Notes: generated from the sequence alone by a model not told the origin. Shown: positions 46,292 to 56,828, counted from the stretch's first letter. The stretch is DNA of 64,000 nt from Gilliamella sp. wkB178 (GCF_001690705.1 NZ_LZGK01000013.1:806001-870000); one strand, 5' to 3'. Numbers and translations are program-made.

Positions 46292-47062
46292 TTGCGCACA
46301 ATATTCATTACTGGCTGCTCAAGCGGAATAGGGCTTATTTCAGCAATAACCTTAAAAAAACGCGGTTATCGAGTTATAGCTTCTTGCCGCAAAAAGGCAG
46401 ACCAACAAAAGCTGATAGAACAAGGTTTTGAAACGGTATTATTGGATGTCGATGACCCAGAGTCAGTTAAGCAAGCGGCTCAAGAAGTTTTAACTTTAAC
46501 TCAGGGTAAAATATATGCATTATTTAATAATGCTGGGTTTGGTGTTTATGGGCGTTTAGCAACCATTAGTCGTGCACAGTTAGAATCTCAGTTTGCAACC
46601 AATTTTTTTGGTGTTCATCAATTAACCCAATTATTGCTTCCAGCCATGCTGGAACAAAATGAAGGGCGCATTATTCAGACCAGTTCTATTGTTGGTATTA
46701 TTGCTACGCCTGGGCGCGGTGCTTATTCAGCTAGCAAATATGCTTTAGAAGCTTGGTCGGATGTTCTAAGATTAGAATTAGCTAAAACCAATATTAAAGT
46801 CTGCTTAATTGAACCGGGACCATTAAAGACCTATTTTTCTAATAATGTTAATCAGACAGAAAAACAGAATCTTGTCAAAAATCCACCTATCGCTAAACGT
46901 TTTACTTTACCACCAGAAGCGGTGTTACCAAATTTGATTCATGCACTAGAGCACCCATCACCGAAAATACGTTACAGGGTAACTAAAATAACTAAAATTG
47001 CCAACCTTGCTAAACGTTTGCTTCCGGATAGATTAATGGATAAAATTTTACAAAATAAATAA
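46292..47062 (+). CDS. ybbO: YbbO-type SDR (NADP-dependent aldehyde reductase-like)
   Basis: 256 residues from a TTG at 46292 (read as [15 protein letters not shown]), preceded by GGAG at 8 bases; the annotated longer frame overlaps the divergent mtnN leader. SDR motifs: [20 protein letters not shown], and [14 protein letters not shown] (YxxxK). High similarity to E. coli YbbO throughout, down to [13 protein letters not shown] at the C-terminus. It lies 26 bp before cnoX, its partner in E. coli too. Confidence 0.92.
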   Translation: MRTIFITGCSSGIGLISAITLKKRGYRVIASCRKKADQQKLIEQGFETVLLDVDDPESVKQAAQEVLTLTQGKIYALFNNAGFGVYGRLATISRAQLESQFATNFFGVHQLTQLLLPAMLEQNEGRIIQTSSIVGIIATPGRGAYSASKYALEAWSDVLRLELAKTNIKVCLIEPGPLKTYFSNNVNQTEKQNLVKNPPIAKRFTLPPEAVLPNLIHALEHPSPKIRYRVTKITKIANLAKRLLPDRLMDKILQNK

Positions 47063-47088
47063 CCAATCAAAATTTTCTAGGACATTAT

Positions 47089-47958
47089 ATGCAAAATCAA
47101 TTTATTTTTGATGTTAATGAACAAAATATTAAAGAGATCATAGAAGGATCTGCTAAACAACCAGTATTATTTTATTTTTGGTCTGCAAGAAGTCCAAACC
47201 ATGAGGCAATGACACAAACGCTAACTAAACTTGCCAATGAATACCATGGGCAATTTGTTTTGGCCAGTGTTAATTGTGATGAACAACAAATGCTTGCTGC
47301 GCAATTTGGATTAAGAGCAATCCCAACTGTTTATTTATTTCAAAATGGGCAACCGGTTGATGGTTTTCAAGGACCGCAACCAGAAGAAACGATTAAAGAA
47401 TTTTTAACCAAAGTTTTACCTAATGAAGATGAACTCAAACTGGTTGAAGCACAAAAATTATTCGATGAAGCTAACTATGAACAAGCTTTACCCTTGTTAA
47501 GACATTGTTGGAAAACGTTGACTGACCATTTAGGTAAACCTAGATCAGATATTGGCTTAATGCTAGCGAAAACCCAGATAGAATTAAAACAACTGAGTGA
47601 AGCTAAAGACGTGTTAGCAACCATCCCGTTACAAGATCAAGATTCAACTTTTCATGGTTTACAGGCCGAAATCGAATTACTTGAGCAAGCAGCCAATTCA
47701 CCAGAATTACAGCTATTACAAGCCGAGTTAGCAAAACAACCGGATAATATTGAATTAATGATCCAATTATCGTCACAACTTATGCAAGTAGGGCGACATG
47801 AAGAAGCACTTGAGCTATTATTTCAACCTTTAACTAAAGATCTTAATGCTGGTGATGGACAAGTGAAAAAAGCCTTACTTGATTTGTTAGCTGCATTGGG
47901 AACCAGTAATCCATTAGCCGCTAATTATCGCCGTAAACTGTATACTTTATTATACTAA
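47089..47958 (+). CDS. cnoX: CnoX (YbbN) chaperedoxin lacking the SxxC cysteine
   Basis: 289 residues: thioredoxin-like domain (about 1-110) followed by TPR-like helices. CnoX protects clients from over-oxidation by mixed disulfides and hands them to GroEL or DnaK. The site corresponding to E. coli SQHC reads SPNH, so Cys38 is replaced by His38. Cys63, the client-binding cysteine (ASVNCDEQQMLAAQF), is kept. FGLRAIPTVYLFQNGQPVDGFQG is nearly identical to E. coli. Downstream of ybbO. Confidence 0.94.
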   Translation: MQNQFIFDVNEQNIKEIIEGSAKQPVLFYFWSARSPNHEAMTQTLTKLANEYHGQFVLASVNCDEQQMLAAQFGLRAIPTVYLFQNGQPVDGFQGPQPEETIKEFLTKVLPNEDELKLVEAQKLFDEANYEQALPLLRHCWKTLTDHLGKPRSDIGLMLAKTQIELKQLSEAKDVLATIPLQDQDSTFHGLQAEIELLEQAANSPELQLLQAELAKQPDNIELMIQLSSQLMQVGRHEEALELLFQPLTKDLNAGDGQVKKALLDLLAALGTSNPLAANYRRKLYTLLY

Positions 47959-47980
47959 ATTGGTGCTTCTGTAGAATTGA

Positions 47981-48016
47981 ATGATTCAACAATAAGTTAT
48001 TACTGTTGAATCATTT
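47981..48016. terminator. terminator between convergent cnoX and map
   Basis: ATGATTCAAC / GTTGAATCAT 10-bp stem with a 14-base loop and flanking A/T runs, usable on both strands. Confidence 0.75.
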
Positions 48017-48019
48017 TTA

Positions 48020-48808
48020 TTAATGTTCAATGATTCTAGGAAAATCTTCATTACTGCGTAAGGTTAATACTTCAACACCATTATCAGTGACTAAAAGTGT
48101 ATGTTCGTATTGTGCTGATAAGCCATGATCTTTAGTCTTCACTGTCCAACCATCTTTCATAGTGCGTGTACGCCAATCACCAGTATTAATCATTGGCTCA
48201 ATCGTAAATGTCATGCCAGGTTTTAAAATGACTCCACCATCATCAGCATCATAATGAAGCACTTGCGGTTCATCGTGATACACATCACCAATACCATGAC
48301 CACAATATTCACGCACGGATGAAAACCCAAATTTACTGACATAATTTTGGATAGTTTTACCAATTTCTTTTAAACGAATGCCGGGTTTAATAATTTTGAT
48401 TGCTGCATACAGGCTTGCTTGTGTCACTTCACATAACTTTGCCCCGGTAATCGTTGGTTTGCCTGCAATATACATTTTGGAAGTATCGCCGTGATAACCA
48501 TCTTTAATCACCGTTACATCAATATTTAAAATATCCCCATCTTTGAGTTTTTTTTCAAAGTTAGGAATACCATGGCAAACCACATCATTAATTGAGATAC
48601 AGCTAGTATGTTGATAACCACTGTAGCCAATATTAGCCGGAATAGCTTTTTGCACATTAACAATATGGTCGTAACAGATTTTGTCCAACTCACCGGTGCT
48701 AATCCCTGGTTTGACATAGGGTTCGACTATTTCTAGTACTTCGGCTGCGAGTTTACCTGCAATACGCATTTTTTCAATTTCAGCGGCTGTTTTTAACTTA
48801 ATAGACAT
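48020..48808 (-). CDS. map: methionine aminopeptidase, type I
   Basis: 262 residues (E. coli 264). Removes N-terminal Met from nascent proteins. Metal ligands can be read: two Asp in LNIDVTVIKDGYHGDTSKM, His in YCGHGIGDVYHDEPQVLHY, Glu in FTIEPMIN, and Glu in SAQYEHTLLVT. In many enterobacteria map is followed by glnD; here it stands alone between convergent cnoX and divergent rlmC. Confidence 0.96.
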   Translation of the reverse strand: MSIKLKTAAEIEKMRIAGKLAAEVLEIVEPYVKPGISTGELDKICYDHIVNVQKAIPANIGYSGYQHTSCISINDVVCHGIPNFEKKLKDGDILNIDVTVIKDGYHGDTSKMYIAGKPTITGAKLCEVTQASLYAAIKIIKPGIRLKEIGKTIQNYVSKFGFSSVREYCGHGIGDVYHDEPQVLHYDADDGGVILKPGMTFTIEPMINTGDWRTRTMKDGWTVKTKDHGLSAQYEHTLLVTDNGVEVLTLRSNEDFPRIIEH

Positions 48809-48914
48809 TAGTTTGTTCCTGTAATGTTAATCGCAATATCCTATCATATACCGCTATTTCGTCAAATCATAGCAAGATATTAACTCTATTGATTGGGCTA
48901 GTTTGAATTAATTT

Positions 48915-48956
48915 TGTAAAGATGTTTCCTGAGAAGGGTACGTTTCAGTATAAAAA
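48915..48956 (-). repeat. dispersed 42-bp intergenic repeat, copy 3 (inverted)
   Basis: On the minus strand it reads TTTTTATACTGAAACGTACC ... AGGAAACATCTTTACA; three differences from copy 1. It lies between map and rlmC. Confidence 0.85.
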
Positions 48957-49024
48957 TTAAAACTACTGCTTATTAAAACAGTTTAAGTATATAATATTTG
49001 ATTATAAAAAGAGGCTTTATTACT

Positions 49025-50176
49025 ATGCAATGTCGCTATTACCAGCAACAAAAATGTTTATCATGTCACTGGATTAATTATCCTTATCAGACACAACTTG
49101 AAAAAAAACAGCAACAATTATTACAGCAATTAGCTGATTTCAATCCTCAACAGATTGCCGCTCCTTTTGCTAGCGATGAATTAGCTTTTCGCAATAAGGC
49201 TAAAATGGCAGTACTTGGTACAGTTGAAAAACCAGTATTGGGTATACAAACCGGAAATGAAGCGGTGGATTTGTGTGATTGTCCGCTGTATTCAAATAGC
49301 ATGCAAAATGTTCTTAAAATTGTGCGCACTTATATCCGTAAACAAGGGTTAGTTCCATACAATATTAATAAGCGCAAAGGTGAATTGAAGTTTATTATAG
49401 TTACCGAAAGTACTAACCAAGAGGCGAAGCAATTTATGCTGAGGTTGGTACTCAAATCTCATAAATTAGTCGATAAAATTCAAAACTCATTTAAACAATT
49501 GCAAGATAAAATCCATAATCTAACCGTCGTGTCGATTAATATTCAACCTAACCATGCAGCTATTTTAGAAGGTGATGAAGAGATCGTGCTAACAAACACG
49601 CCGTTCCTACCGATCTCGTTGAATCAGATTTCTCTTTATATAAAACCTAAAAGCTTTTTTCAAACCAATACTCGAGTTGCTGAAAATCTATATAAGACAG
49701 CAAGTAACTGGATCAAGAATTTTCCTATTCACGCTATTTGGGATCTATTTTGTGGTGTAGGTGGCTTTGGTTTACATTGTGTTCACAACTTATCTAAACG
49801 TAGTGTTGAATTAACAGGTATAGAGATTAGTTCGGATGCAATTGCATGTGCAACTAAATCTGCCGATAAACTTGGTTTTAAGCATTTATCATTTAAATCC
49901 TTAGATGCCACACAATATGCTATTGCTCAGCAAGCTATTCCTGATTTAGTGTTACTTAATCCACCCAGACGCGGAGCAGGAACAGCTTTAATGCAATATT
50001 TGGAACAAGTGCAACCCAATTATATTTTATATTCAAGTTGTAATTTACACACATTAGTTGATGATTTAAAAATGCTACCAAACTATCAACTCACCAAAGT
50101 TCAGCTATTTGATATGTTTCCACATACAGCTCATATGGAAGTGTTAGTGTTATTAACAAAAAAACAACCTAACTGA
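49025..50176 (+). CDS. rlmC: 23S rRNA m5U747 methyltransferase
   Basis: 383 residues from ATG 49025 (MQCRYYQQQKCLSCHW), which places the iron-sulfur cysteines C3, C11 and C14 at the E. coli RlmC positions; the fourth is probably C86 in LCDCPLY. The upstream 9-residue extension is not conserved. SAM motif LFCGVGGFGLH, LLNPPRRGAG, and the catalytic Cys in YSSCNLHTL are intact. Single gene. Confidence 0.95.
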   Translation: MQCRYYQQQKCLSCHWINYPYQTQLEKKQQQLLQQLADFNPQQIAAPFASDELAFRNKAKMAVLGTVEKPVLGIQTGNEAVDLCDCPLYSNSMQNVLKIVRTYIRKQGLVPYNINKRKGELKFIIVTESTNQEAKQFMLRLVLKSHKLVDKIQNSFKQLQDKIHNLTVVSINIQPNHAAILEGDEEIVLTNTPFLPISLNQISLYIKPKSFFQTNTRVAENLYKTASNWIKNFPIHAIWDLFCGVGGFGLHCVHNLSKRSVELTGIEISSDAIACATKSADKLGFKHLSFKSLDATQYAIAQQAIPDLVLLNPPRRGAGTALMQYLEQVQPNYILYSSCNLHTLVDDLKMLPNYQLTKVQLFDMFPHTAHMEVLVLLTKKQPN

Positions 50177-50339
50177 TAACCCATATCTGTATACTAAGCG
50201 TGATTTAGCATTTTAATCTTCAGTTTTACCTAATTTATTAACTCATTACCTAGCTAACAGTATATAAAATTGCCATAGTTAGTATTAAAATATGTTAATA
50301 TAAAACAATACAAAAACTCTATGTAGGAAACGTAATATT

Positions 50340-51902
50340 ATGATTCCTGATGTTGCAAAAGCTCTCACTTGGTTAGAAAAGCACTATACTATTTTACAAG
50401 GGATTCAACGAGGTATTGAACGTGAAACTTTGCGTATCTTACCCGATGGTTCATTGTCGAAAACGCCTTTCCCTCAAAAAATAGGTGCCGCTTTAACACA
50501 TCCTTGGATCACCACTGATTTTGCAGAATCACTATTAGAATTTATTACCCCGGTAAATACTAATATAGATTATATGTTAACTTTTTTACGTGACCTGCAT
50601 CGTTATGCCAATACTAATATTGGTGATGAAATGATGTGGCCATTGAGTATGCCTTGTTTTGTTGCTGATGAAGATGACATCATCTTAGCCCAATATGGCA
50701 CTTCAAATGAAGGGCGTTTTAAGACCGTCTATCGTGAAGGACTTAAGAATCGTTATGGCGCTATGATGCAAACAATTTCTGGCGTGCATTATAATTTTTC
50801 ATTACCAATGGCATTTTGGCAAGCTAGGGATGGCGTTAAAAATACAGAAGAAGGTAAGGCAGTTATTTCGGAAGGTTACTTTACCTTAATCCGCAATTAT
50901 TATCGATTTGGTTGGGTTATTCCTTATCTGTTTGGTGCTTCACCATCGATGTGTTCTTCATTTATTCAAGATCCTAAAAAAGCTAAGGCTTTTATCGAGC
51001 AAACTAATGGTAATTGCTATTTACCTTATGCTACATCATTAAGACTAAGTGATATTGGGTATACTAATAATGCTCAAAAACAATTAGGTATTACTTTTAA
51101 TCATTTAGATTCTTATGTCGCCGGGCTAAAACGTGCCACACACACTAAATCGCCAGAATTTAGTCGCTTAGGCATCAAAGTGGATGGCCAGTATCGCCAA
51201 TTAAATGATAACGTTTTACAAATCGAAAACGAATTTTATGCACCAATTCGTCCTAAACGAGTACCAAGAACAGGCGAGTCACCTTCAGATGCACTATTAC
51301 GTGGGGGCATTGAATATATAGAAGTTCGATCTTTAGATGTCAATCCTTTTTCGCCAGTTGGTATTACTGAAGAACAAATTCGTTTTATTGATTTATTTTT
51401 GATTTGGTGTGCTTTGGCTCCAGCTCCGGAAATGAGCAGTGATGAACTTGAGTGTGCTAAACGCAACTGGAATCGAGTCGTTATGGAAGGGCGCAAACCT
51501 GGGCTGGAAATAGGTTTTGGCTGTGGCAGTTATCATGAACCGTTAGCTAAAGTAGGGCATGATTTATTTAAAGATTTGTTACGTGTAGCCGATGTTTTAG
51601 ATCATCAAAATGATAAACAAAATTATCGTAAAGTTTGCAAGCGACTGGATTTGATGTTTGATCAACCAGAATTAACTTTATCTGCCAGAACATTGCAATC
51701 TATTAGTGATTTAGGTACGGCTAAATTTGGTTTGGCACTGGCTAATCAATATAAAAAACAACTTATGTCTGAACCTTTAGAATTATTAACTGATGGCGAT
51801 TTCATTCAACAACGTAATTTATCTCTTGAAAAGCAAACAAAGAAAGAGGAAAGTGACACTATGTCATTTGATCAATATCTACAGCAACAGAATGAACGCT
51901 AA
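50340..51902 (+). CDS. gshA: glutamate-cysteine ligase
   Basis: 520 residues (E. coli 518), first step of glutathione synthesis. Proteobacterial type: [48 protein letters not shown] and [17 protein letters not shown] are all family signatures. The start follows GTAGGAAACG. It ends 2 bp before the yafD-like gene, suggesting cotranscription, although E. coli gshA is not linked to yafD. Confidence 0.96.
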   Translation: MIPDVAKALTWLEKHYTILQGIQRGIERETLRILPDGSLSKTPFPQKIGAALTHPWITTDFAESLLEFITPVNTNIDYMLTFLRDLHRYANTNIGDEMMWPLSMPCFVADEDDIILAQYGTSNEGRFKTVYREGLKNRYGAMMQTISGVHYNFSLPMAFWQARDGVKNTEEGKAVISEGYFTLIRNYYRFGWVIPYLFGASPSMCSSFIQDPKKAKAFIEQTNGNCYLPYATSLRLSDIGYTNNAQKQLGITFNHLDSYVAGLKRATHTKSPEFSRLGIKVDGQYRQLNDNVLQIENEFYAPIRPKRVPRTGESPSDALLRGGIEYIEVRSLDVNPFSPVGITEEQIRFIDLFLIWCALAPAPEMSSDELECAKRNWNRVVMEGRKPGLEIGFGCGSYHEPLAKVGHDLFKDLLRVADVLDHQNDKQNYRKVCKRLDLMFDQPELTLSARTLQSISDLGTAKFGLALANQYKKQLMSEPLELLTDGDFIQQRNLSLEKQTKKEESDTMSFDQYLQQQNER

Positions 51903-51904
51903 TA

Positions 51905-52693
51905 ATGTTTAAACAACGAGACTATACATTACGTTATAAGGCTAATAGTGATGTTGAGCTAATATTGCCTAATCATCATATAATTGTTAATAATTATCTG
52001 ATTAACGATGACTCATTTACTGTGCTGGTTTGGAATATATTTAAGCAAAAACGAGCAGATTGCATGCATATCTTGGATAAGTATGCTCAGCAAGCTAAAT
52101 TAATCTTACTACAAGAAGCACAAACAACACCGTTATTACTTAATTTTATTTCACAACATAATAAAATTGCAGATCACGTACCGGCTTATTCGTTCAATGA
52201 TATTTATGCAGGAGTGATGACCATTGCCGATTCCTTGCCATCAACACTGTTATCATTTAAAGAAAGAGAACCTTTAATTCGGGTACCTAAATCGGCATTA
52301 ATTAGCATTTATCCGATCAAAAATTCCACTAAACAATTATTAGTAGCGAATATTCATGCGGTTAATTTTAGTATAGGGGTTAAAATTTATCGTCAACAAA
52401 TGTATATGTTATTGACTCGCATCAAAGAACATAATGGCCCGGTGATATTAGCAGGGGATTTTAATGCTTGGAGTCGGCAACGATTAAGTTTATTGTATCA
52501 TTTAGTACGTACTATCGGATTAAAGCCTGTTAATTTTGCTATTGATATGCGTAAGACTTTTATGGGCAGGCCGTTGGATTTTGTATTTTATAGAGGATTA
52601 CAATTAAATGCCGCGCAAATAATTAGCACCTTGGCATCTGATCATAATCCTCTACTTGTTAATTTTAGATTGGATTTGCATTCACAAGATTAA
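51905..52693 (+). CDS. endonuclease/exonuclease/phosphatase family protein (YafD-like)
   Basis: 262 residues. EEP-fold motifs: VLVWNIFKQKR, LILLQEAQ, VANIHAVNFS, LAGDFNAWSR, and LASDHNPLLVNF with the catalytic Asp-His. E. coli YafD is the nearest named relative and also neighbours mltD and gloB. Function is uncharacterised. Its 3' end overlaps the convergent mltD by 29 bp. Starts right after gshA. Confidence 0.88.
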   Translation: MFKQRDYTLRYKANSDVELILPNHHIIVNNYLINDDSFTVLVWNIFKQKRADCMHILDKYAQQAKLILLQEAQTTPLLLNFISQHNKIADHVPAYSFNDIYAGVMTIADSLPSTLLSFKEREPLIRVPKSALISIYPIKNSTKQLLVANIHAVNFSIGVKIYRQQMYMLLTRIKEHNGPVILAGDFNAWSRQRLSLLYHLVRTIGLKPVNFAIDMRKTFMGRPLDFVFYRGLQLNAAQIISTLASDHNPLLVNFRLDLHSQD

Positions 52694-53921
52694 TTGTTAA
52701 TACATCACCTTCTTTAATTCTAGGCGTTTTCATTTTATTCCATTCTAATATATCAGTAATTTTTACTCGATAATTTTGGGCAATGGAATACAGATTATCA
52801 CCAGCTTTAACTAAATAAGTTATTTGTTTTTTACTACCATTTTTGTCCAGAATCGAACTCATACTACTGTTGCTAATTTTGCTATATTCAATTGTAGTCG
52901 ATTTCACTTCAAATGGCATATTTGTATGCGGAACATCTTGTAATAACTCGGTAATTTCATTAGTAACCAGATTTTCAGCTTGCAGTTTTTGGAATAAATT
53001 TTCTGCATAAACATAAGGTACTAACAAATGGAATGGGCCATTTACTGTTTGCTGAGTATAACCGGCATTGAACGACATTAAGTCATTAATTGGCATGCCA
53101 GTATATTGGGCAATTTTAGCTAATGATACATTTTTAGAAATATCAATTCTAACCAGTGAATTTTCATAATTACAATCCGGCAATTTGATACCATATTTCT
53201 TGTTGTTCTTAACAATATCAATAATGGCTAAAATCTTCGGTACATAATGCATGGTTTCACTTGGTAAATCTAATGACCAATAGTTAACCGGTAATCCTTT
53301 AGCTTGATTTTTTTCTATAGCGCGTCTTATTCGCCCTTCGCCAGCATTATAAGCAGCTAAAGTTAATAGCCAATCACCATTAAAACGGTTGTTTAAGTTT
53401 TGTAACAGCGACATGGCAGATGTTGTGGATGCAATCAGATCACGGCGACCATCAAATGAAATACTCTTTTTTAAACCATACTCTTTAGCAGTAACAGGTA
53501 CAAATTGCCATAACCCAGCAGCTTGCGCCGGTGAAGTAGCCAGCGGATCGTAGGCACTTTCTATTAATGGAATTAAGGCTAATTCAACAGGTAGATTATT
53601 TTTTCTAAGTTGGCTAATAATGTAATAAACATAAGGTTCAGAACGTAACGCTATGGATTCGAATCCTTGTGGATTGCGTAATAAACGTTCTCTTTCAGCT
53701 TTAACACGACTATTTTCTGGTACGCTAACATTAATCTGATTTAGCATATACTGCCAAGGGTTTTGTGTAATAGAAGCGTAATTAACACTGCCACTTTTAA
53801 TACTACTATTAACTATTGATTTTGAGTTATGCGCTTTATAGACACTATTATATCGGGATCCGTGATTTTGACATGCACTTAAAAACAAACATAACACTGT
53901 GAATATTAATAACTTTTTCAT
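52665..53921 (-). CDS. mltD: membrane-bound lytic murein transglycosylase D
   Basis: 418-residue outer-membrane lipoprotein (E. coli 452). Signal peptide ends LSAC (Cys at 17). The SLT domain (about 105-230) has catalytic Glu in LIPLIESAYDP, then AAGLWQFVP and AAYNAGEGRIRRAI. A divergent LysM-like stretch (VRIDISKNVSLAKIAQYTG) precedes one clear LysM at the C-terminus (YLVKAGDNLYSIAQNY). Cleaves peptidoglycan to anhydro-muropeptides. Follows gloB on the same strand. Confidence 0.93.
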   Translation of the reverse strand: MKKLLIFTVLCLFLSACQNHGSRYNSVYKAHNSKSIVNSSIKSGSVNYASITQNPWQYMLNQINVSVPENSRVKAERERLLRNPQGFESIALRSEPYVYYIISQLRKNNLPVELALIPLIESAYDPLATSPAQAAGLWQFVPVTAKEYGLKKSISFDGRRDLIASTTSAMSLLQNLNNRFNGDWLLTLAAYNAGEGRIRRAIEKNQAKGLPVNYWSLDLPSETMHYVPKILAIIDIVKNNKKYGIKLPDCNYENSLVRIDISKNVSLAKIAQYTGMPINDLMSFNAGYTQQTVNGPFHLLVPYVYAENLFQKLQAENLVTNEITELLQDVPHTNMPFEVKSTTIEYSKISNSSMSSILDKNGSKKQITYLVKAGDNLYSIAQNYRVKITDILEWNKMKTPRIKEGDVLTINLVNANPI

Positions 53922-53963
53922 TAGTTCATAAAAATTGATAAGAATTTAAGTGGTGTATTATAC

Positions 53964-54710
53964 CTAAAAAATATCTTTTTGGCTTCTAAAAAAAGTAAAC
54001 AAATCTAATTCATTGTTAAAATTGAATTTATTTTGCAGTTTTTTATTATCACAACGTAAAAATAGATTAATCTGTAGCTCTTTTGCTAAAATTGAAGGTA
54101 AGGTTATTGTTTTATTAGCAATTAAATTTAAATATTCAGATATTTTTATATCTTCAGGCAGCATGGTTTGTGCAAATTTAAGGTTGCCTTTGGTGTATTC
54201 ATGACCAGCACATACTAAGGTATTACCAGATAGTTGTTTAAATTTATTGAGTGAGTTTAACATTTGTTGCGGTGTGCCTTCAAAAATGCGACCACAACCT
54301 GCGGAAAACAAAGTATCGCCACAAAATAGATAAGGATCACAATAATAGACTAGATGACCTAAAGTATGACCAGGAACCTGCATTATATTGAATTGAAAAT
54401 CAGCAATGAAGAGGTGATGTTGACTATTACTAATATATTGAATTGGTAAAGGGATTTCACTTGGCCCAAAAACGCTTATATCTGGATAGATTTGTTGCAA
54501 TTCTAACACACCACCTATGTGATCCATATGATGATGAGTAAGTAAAATGGCAATAGGGGTGATTTGATATTGCTTAATATAATTTATTACCGGTTTAGCT
54601 TCCCCTGGATCTACAATAATAGCTTGTTGAGCAGAATTTTCTAGGAGCCATATATAATTGTCTTGTAATGCCGGAATTACATGTAATTTGTGCATAATAT
54701 TACTCATCAT
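53964..54710 (-). CDS. gloB: hydroxyacylglutathione hydrolase (glyoxalase II)
   Basis: 248 residues. Hydrolyses S-lactoylglutathione to lactate and glutathione. The metallo-beta-lactamase site THHHMDHIGG is at about residue 58, with VPGHTLGHLVYY and FCGDTLFSAGCGRIFEGT. The start may be the second or third Met (MSN... or MHKLHVIPALQDNYIW), since E. coli GloB begins MNLNSIPAF. Sits between rnhA and mltD, as in E. coli. Confidence 0.94.
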   Translation of the reverse strand: MMSNIMHKLHVIPALQDNYIWLLENSAQQAIIVDPGEAKPVINYIKQYQITPIAILLTHHHMDHIGGVLELQQIYPDISVFGPSEIPLPIQYISNSQHHLFIADFQFNIMQVPGHTLGHLVYYCDPYLFCGDTLFSAGCGRIFEGTPQQMLNSLNKFKQLSGNTLVCAGHEYTKGNLKFAQTMLPEDIKISEYLNLIANKTITLPSILAKELQINLFLRCDNKKLQNKFNFNNELDLFTFFRSQKDIF

Positions 54711-54780
54711 TGGTTACATATTTAGCAGCACAGTAATGTTAACTTTGCTGTTTAAGTTTAGTAAGTAATCGACCTAGTTA

Positions 54781-55260
54781 TTATAGTAATTTATTATCTG
54801 CTTGTTCAAAAACAGTATCTACTAATGTTGGGGATTGAGCTTGCTCTTTGGCTAGAAGATCACAACGTTCATTTTCTATATGACCTGCATGGCCTTTAAC
54901 CCATATCCAATTAATATTATGAGATTGTACTAGTTGGTCTAACTTGATCCATAAATCTACGTTTTTTACTGGTTGTCGAGTAGCTGTTTTCCAGCCATTT
55001 CTTTTCCAACCATGGATCCAATTGGAAATGCCATTACGCAAATATTGACTATCTGAATATAAATTAATTTGGCAAGGTTGTTTTAGTTGTTCTAACGCAA
55101 CGATAGCTGCTAGCAATTCCATGCGGTTATTGGTGGTTTTATAAAAGCCTTGCGCTAATACTTTTTCCGTTTGTTTGAATTTTAAAATAGCCGCGTAACC
55201 ACCTGGACCAGGATTACCGAGACAAGATCCATCGGTGTATATTTCAATTTTTTTTTGCAT
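54781..55260 (-). CDS. rnhA: ribonuclease HI
   Basis: 159 residues (E. coli 155). Removes RNA from RNA-DNA hybrids. Catalytic residues can be read: Asp in [15 protein letters not shown], Glu in NRMELLAAI, Asp in [12 protein letters not shown], and the C-terminal [16 protein letters not shown]. Divergent from dnaQ across 141 bp, the arrangement used by E. coli. Confidence 0.96.
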   Translation of the reverse strand: MQKKIEIYTDGSCLGNPGPGGYAAILKFKQTEKVLAQGFYKTTNNRMELLAAIVALEQLKQPCQINLYSDSQYLRNGISNWIHGWKRNGWKTATRQPVKNVDLWIKLDQLVQSHNINWIWVKGHAGHIENERCDLLAKEQAQSPTLVDTVFEQADNKLL

Positions 55261-55401
55261 GTCTTAATTATCTTTTAATTTAATTGAGTCAAATCATAAT
55301 TTGAGGATAATAATTAATAATATTGAGGTATCAACATAATATTATTTTGATGGTAGACTATAACATATCATTAAGTAGTTTTCCCCAATTGTTAATAAAA
55401 A

Positions 55402-56145
55402 GTGAATCAAGTGATAAATAATCCAGCACGTCAAATAGTATTAGATACCGAAACCACAGGTATGAATCAGGAAGGTAGTAATCATTATCTAGGACATAAG
55501 ATTATTGAAATCGGCGCAGTAGAAGTGATTAACCGTCGTTTGACTGGTAACCACTTCCATGTTTACATCAATCCTGAACGACCAATCGACGAAGAGGCTT
55601 TTAGAGTACATGGCATAAGTGATGAATTTGTTAAAGATAAACCGATATTTAAAAATATTGCTCATGATTTTATAAAATTCATTGATGGTGCTGAATTAAT
55701 TATCCATAACGCCCCATTTGATGTCGGTTTTATGGACTATGAGTTTCAACTTTGTGGATTAGATTTCAAAACAGCAAATCATTGCCTAGTTACCGATACA
55801 TTAGCCATGGCACGGCGTTTATTCCCTGGTAAACGTAATAATTTAGATGTTTTGTGTGAACGCTATCAAATTGATAATTCCCACCGAACATTGCACGGCG
55901 CTTTATTGGATGCTGAAATTTTAGCTGAAGTTTATTTAGCTATGACGGGTGGGCAGACAACATTATCATTTAATGCTGACGAAAATAATTTGAATAATGG
56001 CGAGAATAATGAAATTCAAAGGATCCAACGCTCCGCAATCCCATTAAAAGTTATCAAAGCCACCGAATATGAACTTTCAGAACATGAAGCTGTGCTGCAA
56101 AAAATCGATAAAAAAAGTGGTGGGGCATTGTGGCACTCATCTTAA
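55402..56145 (+). CDS. dnaQ: DNA polymerase III epsilon subunit (proofreading)
   Basis: 247 residues (E. coli 243). DEDDh exonuclease: VLDTETTGM (Exo I), HNAPFDVGFMDYE (Exo II), and HRTLHGALLDAEILAEVY (Exo III with catalytic His). The C-terminal segment after about residue 190 binds the alpha subunit. The start is GTG at 55402; a second GTG in frame follows at 55411. tRNA-Asp lies downstream, as E. coli has aspV after dnaQ. Confidence 0.95.
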   Translation: MNQVINNPARQIVLDTETTGMNQEGSNHYLGHKIIEIGAVEVINRRLTGNHFHVYINPERPIDEEAFRVHGISDEFVKDKPIFKNIAHDFIKFIDGAELIIHNAPFDVGFMDYEFQLCGLDFKTANHCLVTDTLAMARRLFPGKRNNLDVLCERYQIDNSHRTLHGALLDAEILAEVYLAMTGGQTTLSFNADENNLNNGENNEIQRIQRSAIPLKVIKATEYELSEHEAVLQKIDKKSGGALWHSS

Positions 56146-56262
56146 TGACGATTTTCTACGCAATTAAGCATGATTATTAAAAATTTTATTGACGAAAATG
56201 AAAATAATCTTTAACATCACGCCTACCTTTAAGGTGCTTACTTTAAAGTTATCCATAAAAGC

Positions 56263-56339
56263 GGAGCGGTAGTTCAGTTGGTTAGAATACCTGCCTGTCA
56301 CGCAGGGGGTCGCGGGTTCGAGCCCCGTCCGTTCCGCCA
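56263..56339 (+). tRNA. aspV: tRNA-Asp (anticodon GTC)
   Basis: Complete cloverleaf with CCA: acceptor GGAGCGG/CCGTTCC, anticodon loop CTGTCAC. Nearly identical to E. coli tRNA-Asp. The position just after dnaQ equals E. coli aspV. No integrated element follows it here. Confidence 0.96.
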
Positions 56340-56432
56340 ATTCTGATTAAATTTCTTTTTTTATCATTCCAATTGTTATAGCATTGTCAGCTAATTTTAT
56401 GTGGCTTCTAGTGTAATAAGAGTATTAGAGTA

Positions 56433-56795
56433 ATGTTTAAAAAGTGGTTATTTATTATATTAGGTGCTTTAAGCTTTGCTCTTGGGACTGTTGGTATATT
56501 TGTACCAATTTTACCTACTGTACCTTTTTATTTATTAACTGCTTATTTTTGGTTAAATAGTTCAAATCGTCTTTATCAATATTTCACTCATACTCGCTAT
56601 TATCAAGTTTATATTCAACAAATGATTTTGGAGAAGAAGGCCACTAAATCAGGATTAGTGAAAATGTTGATAATGGTATTTATTGTTTTATTGATTCCAT
56701 TTATTATTTTCGATTCATTACATGTGCGCATTATTTTAGTTAGCGTTTTTCTGGCGCATCTTATTTTTGGTTATCTTTACTTTCGTAAACACTAA
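56433..56795 (+). CDS. ybaN: DUF454 family inner-membrane protein (YbaN-like)
   Basis: 120 residues with three hydrophobic segments (about 5-40, 78-98, 99-116). The DUF454 signature LGALSFALGTVGIFVPILPTVPFYLLTAYFWLNSS is at the N-terminus, followed by the charged stretch LEKKATKSGLVKM. Function unknown. Stands alone; converges with the dihydroorotate dehydrogenase-family gene across a terminator. Confidence 0.88.
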   Translation: MFKKWLFIILGALSFALGTVGIFVPILPTVPFYLLTAYFWLNSSNRLYQYFTHTRYYQVYIQQMILEKKATKSGLVKMLIMVFIVLLIPFIIFDSLHVRIILVSVFLAHLIFGYLYFRKH

Positions 56796-56828
56796 TCTCT
56801 ATTACTTGACTTACGAATTAATAAAAAA

